Shown: positions 36,412-44,182 of the stretch, in pieces | How the letters are laid out: each line of letters opens with the position of its first letter | Numbering within the stretch: position 1 is the first letter of the stretch | Assembly (NCBI GenBank): GCA_050298035.1 | Contig: JBNKTK010000003.1 | Coordinates: 1 to 64,000, forward strand | Length of the DNA stretch: 64,000 bases | From: Gaoshiqia sp050298035 | GTDB lineage: Bacteria > Bacteroidota > Bacteroidia > Bacteroidales > Prolixibacteraceae | Direction of reading: 5' to 3' | Notes under the pieces: generated by a model | Told to the model about the DNA's origin: nothing | The model's input: only the letters and a program-made list of their open reading frames with translations | The model's database searches: none | Made by a program: the position numbers and the translations under genes

Positions 36412-36765
36412 TTACTTCATTTCTGCTTTTTCAGGTGCACGGTCGTAGTGACAACAGTTGGGCAATGTGTCGTAGGTTTCGTTGCTGGCGTGGTGCATGT
36501 CGGTATCGTGACCGGCTTTGGCAATGGCCATATGTACTTTGTGCACGTCGGTTTTGCTGTCGTCCAGTGTCACTTCCATCATCTTGGTTTCCTTGTTCCA
36601 GTCGGCAGCGCTAACGCCATCAACCGACAGGGCAGCTTTTTCGATGCGTTTCTCGCACATGCCGCAGTTGCCGTACACTTTAAATTTTTCGGTTTTGTTT
36701 CCTGCAAAAACCGCTGCTGTCCCTAACAGGAACAGTGTTACTAAACTCAATACTTTACTTTTCAT
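36412..36765 (-). CDS. Secreted HMA-domain metal-binding protein with a C-terminal LPxCC motif
   Basis: A 117-residue protein with a Sec signal peptide (1-21, ending AVFAG) and an HMA (ferredoxin-like) domain whose metal loop is GNCGMCEKRIE. After the fold comes a tail with YDTLPNCCHY, giving a second cysteine pair. The same arrangement ends the CusB-like protein at 41268. It is probably a periplasmic copper or silver carrier that hands metal to the efflux system. It is the last gene of the minus-strand metal cluster, 37 bases after copA. Confidence 0.85.
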   Translation of the reverse strand: MKSKVLSLVTLFLLGTAAVFAGNKTEKFKVYGNCGMCEKRIEKAALSVDGVSAADWNKETKMMEVTLDDSKTDVHKVHMAIAKAGHDTDMHHASNETYDTLPNCCHYDRAPEKAEMK

Positions 36766-36802
36766 CTTTTTAAAATTTTTGAAGATTATTATTTAAATGA
36801 AT

Positions 36803-39046
36803 TTATTTTGTTCTTAGCCGTAAGGCATTCGAAATAACTGATACAGAGCTGAAACTCATCGCAGCAGCAGCAATCATCGGGCTAAGCAGCAATCCAAAGA
36901 CAGGGAAAAGGATTCCAGCTGCAACCGGTACGCCCAGTGAGTTGTACACAAAGGCAAAAAACAGGTTCTGTTTGATATTGCGCATGACTTTATGGCTTAG
37001 TTCCCGGGCACGAACAATGCCTTTGAGATCGCCTTTTACCAGGGTGATTTCGGCGCTTTGCATGGCAATGTCGGTACCGGTTCCCATGGCAATGCCAATG
37101 TTGGCCTGAGCCAATGCCGGGGCATCGTTAATGCCGTCGCCGGCCATAGCTACCACATGCCCTTGTCGTTGCAGTTCTTTTACCCGGTTGTATTTATCTT
37201 CGGACAGACAGTCTGATTGGTACCCATCCAAGCCGAGTTCTTCGGCCACCGCTTTGGCTGAAAATTCATTATCGCCGGTGAGCATGTGCACTTTCACACC
37301 CATTTGTTGCAACGATGCGATTGCTTTGGCTGAGCTTTCCTTAATTCTATCCGAAACGCTGACGATGCCTTCCACTTTGTTTTCCAATAGCAGGTACATC
37401 ACGGTTTGTCCGGTTGATTGCCATTTGTTGACTAAAGTTTGTTTGTCTGCGTTGAGTGTTGCTCCAAAATCTTCCAGCAGCCGGTGATTTCCCAAACCAA
37501 TTCTTTGATGCTGAAAAGTGGCTTTTACACCTTTGCCTGTCACTGCTTCAAACTGATCAAAATCAATCAGTTTTACCCCTTCTTCTTTAGCCCCCTTTAC
37601 AATGGCATTGGCAATGGGATGTTCACTGTTGGCATCGATCGAAGCTGCCAGTTGAAGAACTTCATCATCGGTCAGTTTGCCTAATGATTGGTAGGCCTTC
37701 AGGGATGGTTTCCCCTCGGTAATGGTTCCTGTTTTGTCGATGATCAGGATATCGACTTTGTTCATTTCTTCAATGGCCCGGGCATCTTTCACCAAAACGC
37801 CAGATTGGGCTCCGCGTCCGGCTCCTACCATGATTGACATCGGTGTGGCTAAACCCAATGCGCAGGGGCAGGCAATAATCAACACAGCCACGGCATTCAC
37901 AAAGGCGTATACATAAGCCGGATCAGGGCCCCAAACGGCCCACACCGCAAAGGTGATCAGCGCAATACTGATGACAATTTGTACAAAATATTTGGCAACC
38001 ACATCGGCTAGTTTTTGGATGGGAGCACGCGATCGACTGGCCTCGTTTACCATTTCGATGATTTGGGCGAGAAGCGTGTCGGAACCGACCTTTTCGGCTT
38101 TCATCGTGAAAGCGGTGTTTCCATTGATGGTGCCGCCGGTAACCGGATCACCAGCTGATTTTTCGGCAGGAATAGGTTCCCCGGTGATCATGCTCTCATC
38201 AATTACCGCGTTGCCTTTCTTGATCTTCCCGTCCACCGGAATTTTTTCGCCGGGCTTAACTTTCAGCAAATCGCCAACGACTACTTCTTCCAGCGGAATT
38301 TCTTCTTCTTGCCCGTTACGGATAACCCGGGCAACCGGAGGGGCCAGCTGAAGTAAAGCCTTGATTGCCGAGCTTGTCTTACTGTGGGCCCGAAGTTCGA
38401 GTACCTGTCCCAGCAAAACTAGGGTGAGGATCACGGCGGCCGCTTCAAAGTAAACATGAACATTTCCCTGCGCATCCTTGAACTGGGCGGGGAAGAGGCC
38501 GGGAATCAGCATGGCCAGAACGCTGAACAGGTAGGCTGCACCAACTCCGATTGAAATTAATGTCCACATATTAGGCGAATGACGGACAACAGAACTGTAG
38601 CCCCGTTTGAAGAAGCTCCAGCCGGAATAAAATACAACCGGCGAAGCCAAAATAAATTCGACCCAGTTCCAGATTTTTTTCGGAGCCAGCTCATCCAGAT
38701 GAAGAAAGCTGAAAACGTCTGACATGGCAATGATGAACACCGGAATACTTAATGCCAGCGCCAGCCAGAACTTTCGGGTCATTTTGAAGTAGGCTCGTTC
38801 TTCTTCGCTGGTTTCCTCTGCTTTTTCAGGAACCAGATCCATGCCGCATTTGTGACAATTTCCCGGGTGGTTTTGTTTCACTTCCGGGTGCATCGGGCAG
38901 ATGTAGTTCGTTTTTTTGTCCGTCGGTTTCGTTTCTTCTTTTAGCAGGTGCATACCACAAACCGGACAATCACCGGGCTTGTCGTAGGTTTTGTCCCCTT
39001 CGCAATGCATGGGGCAGTAATATTTTGTTGTTGCTTCGGTGTCCAT
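36803..39046 (-). CDS. copA: Copper-translocating P1B-type ATPase
   Basis: A 747-residue inner-membrane pump that exports monovalent copper or silver at the cost of ATP. Instead of CxxC-type HMA domains the N-terminus carries two heavy-metal-binding modules, YYCPMH...CPVCGMHL and YICPMH...CHKCGMDL. Then follow the membrane helices, the actuator loop (TGEP), the transport motif IIACPCALGLATP (about residue 392), the phosphorylated Asp in DKTGTITEG (about 435), SEHPIA and GDGINDAPAL (about 640). The ATG at 39046 is chosen; a GTG at 39085 would overlap the previous stop as GTGA and add 13 residues. Cluster context supports copper/silver specificity. Confidence 0.92.
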   Translation of the reverse strand: MDTEATTKYYCPMHCEGDKTYDKPGDCPVCGMHLLKEETKPTDKKTNYICPMHPEVKQNHPGNCHKCGMDLVPEKAEETSEEERAYFKMTRKFWLALALSIPVFIIAMSDVFSFLHLDELAPKKIWNWVEFILASPVVFYSGWSFFKRGYSSVVRHSPNMWTLISIGVGAAYLFSVLAMLIPGLFPAQFKDAQGNVHVYFEAAAVILTLVLLGQVLELRAHSKTSSAIKALLQLAPPVARVIRNGQEEEIPLEEVVVGDLLKVKPGEKIPVDGKIKKGNAVIDESMITGEPIPAEKSAGDPVTGGTINGNTAFTMKAEKVGSDTLLAQIIEMVNEASRSRAPIQKLADVVAKYFVQIVISIALITFAVWAVWGPDPAYVYAFVNAVAVLIIACPCALGLATPMSIMVGAGRGAQSGVLVKDARAIEEMNKVDILIIDKTGTITEGKPSLKAYQSLGKLTDDEVLQLAASIDANSEHPIANAIVKGAKEEGVKLIDFDQFEAVTGKGVKATFQHQRIGLGNHRLLEDFGATLNADKQTLVNKWQSTGQTVMYLLLENKVEGIVSVSDRIKESSAKAIASLQQMGVKVHMLTGDNEFSAKAVAEELGLDGYQSDCLSEDKYNRVKELQRQGHVVAMAGDGINDAPALAQANIGIAMGTGTDIAMQSAEITLVKGDLKGIVRARELSHKVMRNIKQNLFFAFVYNSLGVPVAAGILFPVFGLLLSPMIAAAAMSFSSVSVISNALRLRTK

Positions 39047-39081
39047 GAGTTTTGTTTTTTCTTCTTCAGAAAGTAAACAGG

Positions 39082-39306
39082 TCACGATAAGAGGGCCCGC
39101 TTTTTATCTTCAAACTCTTCTTTACTGATTTCGCCTTTAGCATATCTTTCTTTTAAGATTTCCAAAGCTGATTTTGATTGTTGTGGAGATGAGGGATTAC
39201 TGTTGTTAATCGCCTTAACGATCAGCCAGATCAAAACGATCAAAATCGCCAGGCCAATCAGCCAGCCGAAACCCATTCCCCAACTCATTCCGTTTAATCC
39301 GTGCAT
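39082..39306 (-). CDS. Small membrane protein with SHOCT domain
   Basis: A 74-residue protein with one transmembrane helix (about 13-31) after a Met/Gly-rich start (MHGLNGMSWGMGFGW), and a C-terminal SHOCT motif (LEILKERYAKGEISKEEFEDKK). SHOCT segments are oligomerisation or tethering modules. Such proteins often precede copA in Bacteroidota. The Met-rich start could contact copper, but this is inference. Confidence 0.8.
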   Translation of the reverse strand: MHGLNGMSWGMGFGWLIGLAILIVLIWLIVKAINNSNPSSPQQSKSALEILKERYAKGEISKEEFEDKKRALLS

Positions 39307-39378
39307 GACAATCTCCTTTTTTTGTATTATTCACACCCATTCGGGGCCTCTCTGCAGGGCAGAGGTATATTATTCAGT

Positions 39379-39609
39379 TCATTTGGTTACCGGAGCCAGA
39401 TTCATTCCGCAAATCGGGCATCTGCCGGGTGCATCGTAGGTTTTTTCACCTTCACATTTCATCGGGCACTGGTAAACAACTTTCGCATCGCTACTGCTTT
39501 GGGCTGCCTGCTGATGATGAGTATGTCCGCCACCCCCGCAGCAGGGAGCTGTTTCTCTCATCTCATTTGGCCGTCCAAATCCTTTGAATATTTCTCTGAA
39601 TGTTTTCAT
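39379..39609 (-). CDS. Small heavy-metal-binding-domain protein
   Basis: A 76-residue soluble protein. It has a CCGGGGHTHH metal-ligand-rich stretch near residue 23 and a C-terminal module CPMKCEGEKTYDAPGRCPICGMNL, the same type as the two N-terminal modules of CopA and the one in the CusB-like protein. It is probably a cytoplasmic copper/silver buffer. It is the first gene after a promoter-like region (39635-39662) that would drive it together with the SHOCT gene, copA and the secreted HMA gene. Confidence 0.8.
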   Translation of the reverse strand: MKTFREIFKGFGRPNEMRETAPCCGGGGHTHHQQAAQSSSDAKVVYQCPMKCEGEKTYDAPGRCPICGMNLAPVTK

Positions 39610-39634
39610 AATTGATTGTTTTAATTCTATAATT

Positions 39635-39662
39635 CAAAGTTACGCGATGCCTTTCGGGGCAT
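39635..39662 (-). promoter_or_regulatory. Candidate regulated promoter of the copA transcript
   Basis: On the minus strand TAACTTTG (39642 to 39635) fits the -7 consensus. Directly upstream lies an inverted repeat, ATGCC-6-GGCAT (39647-39662), and no canonical -33 element is at the right distance. This is the layout expected for an activator-dependent promoter, and the adjacent HMA-AraC regulator is the obvious candidate. It is an inference from sequence only. Confidence 0.4.
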
Positions 39663-39703
39663 TGTTACACAATTTTCAAATTCATTTACATTATTTTAAG
39701 GTA

Positions 39704-40264
39704 TCAGAGCTGATCGATTGATTTTCGATTTTGCTCTGCCAGTTTCTTAAAAAATGAAGGTGTGAAACCAGTTACTTTTTTGAATTGACCTGATAAGTGA
39801 GCCACGCTGCTGTAACCCATTTCCCAGGCGATTTCACTCAGCGATTTTTCATCGTAAACCAACAATTCCTTGACACGCTCAATCTTTAGGTTGATCAGGT
39901 GCTTTTCGATGGTTGTCCCCTCAACCGACGAAAAGAGTGTGCTCAGATAATTGTAGTCCAGATTAAGCTTTCCGGACAGGAACTCAGAAAAATTCACATT
40001 TAGCTCTTCCGGCTTTTGGTAGACGAAGTCAATCGTGAGCTTTTTGATTTGTTCGATTAAGCGGCTTTTGGCATCGTTGATAATTTCAAAACCTACTGTG
40101 TTAAGCTTACTGGCAATAGATGCAAGTATTTCATCGGGAACAGTACCGTTGACCGAAACTTTTCCCATCTGTACGGTTGCACCCGGGAATCCGGCTTCCC
40201 GGAAAATTCCGGAAACCACCATGATGCACCGGTTACAAACCATATTTTTGATGTAAATGTCCAT
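39704..40264 (-). CDS. HMA-AraC fusion regulator (copy 1)
   Basis: A 186-residue regulator. Residues 1-60 look like an HMA-type fold with a potential metal site MVCNRC (Cys9, Cys12); residues 85-180 form an AraC double helix-turn-helix (IERVKELLVYDEKSLSEIAWEMGYSSVAHLSGQFKKVTGFTPS). It is a paralogue of the regulator at 48636. The most likely role is direct sensing of copper or silver by the N-terminal domain and activation of the copA and cus genes. It starts 15 bases after the PII-type gene, so it probably belongs to that transcript. Confidence 0.8.
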   Translation of the reverse strand: MDIYIKNMVCNRCIMVVSGIFREAGFPGATVQMGKVSVNGTVPDEILASIASKLNTVGFEIINDAKSRLIEQIKKLTIDFVYQKPEELNVNFSEFLSGKLNLDYNYLSTLFSSVEGTTIEKHLINLKIERVKELLVYDEKSLSEIAWEMGYSSVAHLSGQFKKVTGFTPSFFKKLAEQNRKSIDQL

Positions 40265-40279
40265 GGGTAAATACGGTAA

Positions 40280-40621
40280 TTAAATTGCAAGGATTCCGTT
40301 ATCGTCGGTTCTGACTTTGTACACTTCGTCGACCGGCGAAATGATAATCAGTCCGTCGCCCCGGTAACCGGTTCGTCCACTTTTCCTGATGATTTCCACA
40401 ACCGGAGTCACATGTTCGTCGGCGATCAAAATCTCCAGTTTAATGACCCGGTAGGCATCAGCAAACGGATACTTGTCGCTGATATGTTGTTTCTCATGGT
40501 CGGAATACTGTCCGGTTCCTTCACACTCTACGAAAGTCATGCAACAAAAGCCCTCGCTTTTGAGTGCATTGAACACTTCTTCCGCTTTTCGGTGTCTGAT
40601 ATATGCTTTGATTAGTTTCAT
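40280..40621 (-). CDS. PII-family signalling protein in the metal cluster
   Basis: A 113-residue trimer-type PII fold. The B-loop TGYRGDGLIIISPV and the C-terminal VRTDDNG match nucleotide-binding parts of GlnB/GlnK, so ATP or ADP binding is likely. The T-loop region (about 37-55) lacks the canonical uridylylation tyrosine context and is rich in His and Asp; cysteines lie at 26, 27 and 33. Its ATG overlaps the stop of the preceding gene (ATGA), so the pair is translationally coupled. PII-like proteins linked to metal efflux are known; this one probably modulates efflux or the NqrM-like partner, not Amt. Confidence 0.75.
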   Translation of the reverse strand: MKLIKAYIRHRKAEEVFNALKSEGFCCMTFVECEGTGQYSDHEKQHISDKYPFADAYRVIKLEILIADEHVTPVVEIIRKSGRTGYRGDGLIIISPVDEVYKVRTDDNGILAI

Positions 40622-40857
40622 ACTGATGTTTTTGTTTGAGTTTCCTCTTTCTCTTTTTCCTTTTTTATGGGACAATTAGCCAGGTCTCTTAACTGGCATT
40701 TTGAGCACGCTAAATCATTATCGGGTTGATTATCATCTTCCAGCGCGCAGGAATGGATGGTAAATTCAGCATTCTTGTCGAACAGCAATTTTACCCCCAG
40801 GGCTAGCATGACAATAGCCACTAAAATGACTGATATGATGAGTGTCGCGAGAAACAT
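40618..40857 (-). CDS. Small four-cysteine membrane protein, NqrM-like
   Basis: A 79-residue protein with one N-terminal transmembrane helix (about 4-24), then cysteines 37, 51, 54 and 62 in the pattern C-x13-C-x2-C-x7-C, and a Lys/Glu-rich tail. Size, topology and the four cysteines recall NqrM (DUF539), which helps deliver iron to the Na+-translocating NADH:quinone reductase, but no nqr genes are here. In this setting a metal (copper or iron) ligand role seems likely. Its stop overlaps the PII-type start. Confidence 0.6.
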   Translation of the reverse strand: MFLATLIISVILVAIVMLALGVKLLFDKNAEFTIHSCALEDDNQPDNDLACSKCQLRDLANCPIKKEKEKEETQTKTSV

Positions 40858-40868
40858 GGCTCATTTCT

Positions 40869-41198
40869 TTATTCTTTCTTTTTATTTAGGTCGCAACAAT
40901 CAAGTCGCCCGCTGCCCAGGTTTTCCTTGTTGCTTTTGGCCATATTCAGTATCCAGCGTTTCAAAAAACCTGTTTTTTGAGGTTTACCGGTAACTTCAAT
41001 TCCAAGATCGGAGATCAATTTCTCCACGTTCGCTTCGCTGATCTGATAAGGATTATACCCGACTGTAATCAGGTTCCCGGAGAACGAAATCGTTTGAATC
41101 CCGTTTCGGGAATCAATCAAAGCCTGGCATGCCTTTTTCAAATCTTCGGACAATGGTTTTGCTGTCCGCATTTGATGATTTTGAATATACTCTTCCAT
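40869..41198 (-). CDS. HMA-like protein lacking the CxxC motif
   Basis: A 109-residue soluble protein. Residues 15-72 fit a beta-alpha-beta HMA-like pattern (IQTISFSGNLITVGYNPYQISEANVEKLISDLGIEV), but the metal-binding loop has no cysteine pair. The C-terminal segment LKRWILNMAKSNKENLG leads to a conserved-looking LDCCDLN, which could be the actual metal site. It starts 69 bases after the CusB-like stop and ends 11 bases before the NqrM-like gene. Function unknown; a metal-transfer partner is plausible. Confidence 0.6.
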   Translation of the reverse strand: MEEYIQNHQMRTAKPLSEDLKKACQALIDSRNGIQTISFSGNLITVGYNPYQISEANVEKLISDLGIEVTGKPQKTGFLKRWILNMAKSNKENLGSGRLDCCDLNKKKE

Positions 41199-41267
41199 GA
41201 CAGTGCTTTTTATTGGTTATACGAAAGAAGGAGGAATTCTCCTTTGACTCCGGTACTGATTTTACAG

Positions 41268-42902
41268 CTAATCTTCGCTTCGATACAAACAGCACTCGGG
41301 CAATTCGTTGTAAGCCGCATCGGGTGCTTTGTATTTTTCCGTATCGTGGCCAACCGCGGCAATGGCTTTTTGCACGGCATCGGCCGAAGTCTTGCCAGGA
41401 TCAAATTGCAGGTGCAGCAGCTGTTTATCCGCTTCCCAAGAGGCCGACAGTACACCATCAACAGCTTTGGCCGCGGTTTCGATCCGGTCTTTGCACATGT
41501 CGCAATTGCCCGAAACGTTGAACATCACATGTTCGCTTTTCGTGAGGGTTTCACTCGCAGTGAAGCCCTCACTGGTACGATGACTGGCTTTGGTTGTACT
41601 TGGAGTGAAGCCCTCACTTTCGCCCGGAGCCGGGTTCATCATACTCGGCAGCCCCTGAAGTTGGGCAGCCGCATCAATTTTGAAGACGCCATTTACGGCG
41701 ATTTCTTCACCCTCGGACAATCCATCGGTTATCACGTAAAAGTTTCCGGCTTCCGGCCCCAGTTCAATCTGGCGGTAGAGGAAGGTCGGGTTTTCGCGTT
41801 CAGGCACCTTCACATAAACCACGGAGCGTTTGCCGGTCCAAAGTACTGCTGATTTCGGGATGAGCAGATCGTTGCTGTTTTCAGCAATTTTAGATTGAAC
41901 AGTTCCGTTGACAAACATTTCGGGTTTTAGATCGAGTTTCGGGTTGGCAATTTCCACTCTCACTTTGGCTACCCGTGTGGCGCTGTTGATAAACGGATCG
42001 ATGTAGCTTACTTTTCCCTTGAAATTTTTGCCGGGAATTGCCTGAATGGTAAAGTTGACCTGATCGCCTGTTTTAACCCAGGGCAGGTCGCTTTCGTAAG
42101 CATCAAACATCACCCAAACCCGCGTGAGATTGATGATCTGGAACAGGGCGTTTCCTTCTTTTACATAGTCGCCCAATGACACGTGGCGCATCATAACCGT
42201 ACCGGTTATTGGCGACAAAATGTCGAAGTATAGCAGAGGTTCACCTTTTTCTTCAATCGATGCGATTTGTCCGTCTGTCAAATCCCAGAGTTTCAATTTG
42301 GATTTTGCGGCGTTGTACAGTGACGGGCGACTGTCTTTTAACGCGATTGATTCCAGTAATTCGCGTTGGGCTGTTACCAGATTGGGAGAATAGATGGTTG
42401 CCAGTTTTTCGCCCTTTTTCACTTGCTGCCCGGTAAAGTTGACAAACAACTTTTCTATCCGTCCGCCAAAGCGTGCGGTGAGTTCCGCAATGTTGCGCTC
42501 GTCGGCATGAACCTTTCCCTGCAGATAGACTGTTTTTTCGGGTGCCCCTTTGCTTACGGTCATGGTTTGAATTTCGGCCAGCTTTGCAGCCGATTCGGTC
42601 ATGGCAATCTCGTTGGGATTCATCTGTTCTTCGTCGGATTGCAGGGAGTTCAGCGGAACCAGATCCATGGCGCAAATCGGGCATTTCCCGGGATGATCCA
42701 TCCGGATTTGCGGGTGCATGGAGCAGGTCCAAATGGTGGCTTCTGCTTCGTGATCATGACTTTCCGCAACTGTTGCTTTTTCGGCGGGAGTTGTTGCATC
42801 ACCCGATGAATGGAAAAATAACCATCCTAAAAACAGGCCGATGACTAACACGGCCAGAACTAACTTGTAGTTCTCTTTTATATTTTGAATAATCTTGCTC
42901 AT
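41268..42902 (-). CDS. cusB: CusB-like RND efflux adaptor with HMBD and C-terminal HMA domain
   Basis: A 544-residue periplasmic membrane-fusion protein. Order: membrane anchor (about 14-32), a heavy-metal-binding module TCSMH...CPICAMDL (about 58-85), the adaptor barrel-sandwich and hairpin (about 110-440; GRIEKLFVNFTGQQVKKGEKLATIYSP), a low-complexity linker with duplicated SEGFT, and an HMA domain (about 460-530) with GNCDMCKDRIE and a terminal LPECCLY. It links the inner-membrane pump to the outer-membrane channel and probably passes metal to the pump. The ATG at 42902 is the natural start; the longer frame to 42953 overlaps cusC. Confidence 0.9.
   Translation of the reverse strand: MSKIIQNIKENYKLVLAVLVIGLFLGWLFFHSSGDATTPAEKATVAESHDHEAEATIWTCSMHPQIRMDHPGKCPICAMDLVPLNSLQSDEEQMNPNEIAMTESAAKLAEIQTMTVSKGAPEKTVYLQGKVHADERNIAELTARFGGRIEKLFVNFTGQQVKKGEKLATIYSPNLVTAQRELLESIALKDSRPSLYNAAKSKLKLWDLTDGQIASIEEKGEPLLYFDILSPITGTVMMRHVSLGDYVKEGNALFQIINLTRVWVMFDAYESDLPWVKTGDQVNFTIQAIPGKNFKGKVSYIDPFINSATRVAKVRVEIANPKLDLKPEMFVNGTVQSKIAENSNDLLIPKSAVLWTGKRSVVYVKVPERENPTFLYRQIELGPEAGNFYVITDGLSEGEEIAVNGVFKIDAAAQLQGLPSMMNPAPGESEGFTPSTTKASHRTSEGFTASETLTKSEHVMFNVSGNCDMCKDRIETAAKAVDGVLSASWEADKQLLHLQFDPGKTSADAVQKAIAAVGHDTEKYKAPDAAYNELPECCLYRSED
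41542..41617. repeat. Palindromic repeat inside the cusB-like linker
   Basis: GTGAGGGTTTCACT (41542-41555) is inverted as AGTGAAGCCCTCAC (41559-41572), and the latter recurs directly at 41604-41617, 45 bases (15 codons) away. The array encodes the linker before the HMA domain and resembles the CCCTCACT palindrome at 7239-7271. Confidence 0.55.
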
Positions 42903-42949
42903 TGTGTTGAATTCTAATATTCTAAAAATCGAACCTTCTAATTTTCCAT

Positions 42950-44182
42950 TCATTTTCCCATTAAATAGCTGAAAAATGAAATGGCAGCCTGTTTGTCGGA
43001 ACGGGCTTTTTCCAATTCCAGTTGGTAAAGCAACAGTTTCCTTTCCATTCGGAGTATCTCTTCAAAGTTTTTACTGGTGGTGGCATATTCTGTTTCCATC
43101 AAATCGATCGATTTCCGGGCAAGTTCTGCCTGTTTTTCATTCAGGCTTACCCGTCGTTTGGCATCAGAATAGTCTTTCCAGCTTTGCTCGAAGACTGTTT
43201 CAAGTACATTTTCCTTGTTCAGCTTTTCTTCTTTTTTGGCCGTTTCCAGGTAAACTGCTTCATTCAGCATCGATTTGTACTTGTTACGATAAAGCGGGAT
43301 CGTGATGCCAACAGTCGGCAGCATGATCGCGTCGGTTCCGGCCATGTTGTTATTGCCTTTGCCAACAAAGGTGTAATCTACACCGACCCTAAAATCGGGC
43401 AGCCCCATCTTTTTCGCAGTTTCCTGTTTAAAGCGAAGCGATTCGGCTTGCAAATCGAGGCTGAGAAGTTGGTGGTTTTGCAGCAAAATGCTGTCTTTTA
43501 TTGCTTCTTTGGAAAGCATTGGTTCTGCATCCAATAACAGCTCCGGTAGATTGATCGGGGCATTGTTATCTGTGTTCAGCAAATTGTTGAACATGACCGT
43601 TTGTACCAGGAATTTATCTTTCAACAAGGCCAACTGGTTTTCGAGGTCGCCAATTTCCATCTCAATCCGGTATTCGTCAACCAGCGATGCCATACCTGCT
43701 TCAACCTTTACAACAGCCAGTTTTTGCAGGGTGTTGAGCAGCTTAAGGTTCTCCAATGTTACGGCAATGGCCTTTTGCGTGAAGTACAGGTTGTAGTAGG
43801 TACTTCTGACATCATTGAAAAGCTTCGATTTGCTTTCTTCGAATGCCTCATATTTGGCTTTGGCCATTTGAACTGCCGCATTTTCTTTCGACTTAAGTGT
43901 ACCGAACCAGGGAAACATTTGGGAGGCCGAAATTTTAAATTGTTGCGGGCCAACCCGTGTTTCAACCGGTTGAATGAAATAGCCGAAAGCCACCTGCGGA
44001 TCAGGCAACGCTTTTACCTGCGGGGCTACTTCCAGGGCCGACAGGTATTCGTTAAACCTGGATTTCAGTTCCGGGTTATTGGCCGCTGCTGTTTCGAGGT
44101 AGCTGTTCAGGTCGCTTTGTGCTGAAACCATCGAAGAAATCAGCACCATCAGGATTCCCAATATCAAATTATATTTCTTCAT
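42950..44182 (-). CDS. cusC: TolC-family outer-membrane efflux protein (CusC-like)
   Basis: A 410-residue protein with a Sec signal peptide (1-21, ending MVSAQ) and the two-repeat helical/strand layout of TolC proteins: long heptad-rich helices (KEEKLNKENVLETVFEQSWKDYSDAKRRV) and paired strand regions (QVAFGYFIQPVETRVGPQQFKIS; PDFRVGVDYTFVG). It forms the trimeric exit duct of the metal efflux system. Its start overlaps the end of cusA by 14 bases and the cusB start lies 47 bases downstream of its stop, so the three are one operon in the order cusA-cusC-cusB. Confidence 0.88.
   Translation of the reverse strand: MKKYNLILGILMVLISSMVSAQSDLNSYLETAAANNPELKSRFNEYLSALEVAPQVKALPDPQVAFGYFIQPVETRVGPQQFKISASQMFPWFGTLKSKENAAVQMAKAKYEAFEESKSKLFNDVRSTYYNLYFTQKAIAVTLENLKLLNTLQKLAVVKVEAGMASLVDEYRIEMEIGDLENQLALLKDKFLVQTVMFNNLLNTDNNAPINLPELLLDAEPMLSKEAIKDSILLQNHQLLSLDLQAESLRFKQETAKKMGLPDFRVGVDYTFVGKGNNNMAGTDAIMLPTVGITIPLYRNKYKSMLNEAVYLETAKKEEKLNKENVLETVFEQSWKDYSDAKRRVSLNEKQAELARKSIDLMETEYATTSKNFEEILRMERKLLLYQLELEKARSDKQAAISFFSYLMGK

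Noticed and set aside
40977..41852. Plus-strand frame of 291 codons over the cusB-like and HMA-like genes
   Set aside because: It crosses two well-supported minus-strand genes and the gap between them; the translation has no coherent domain.
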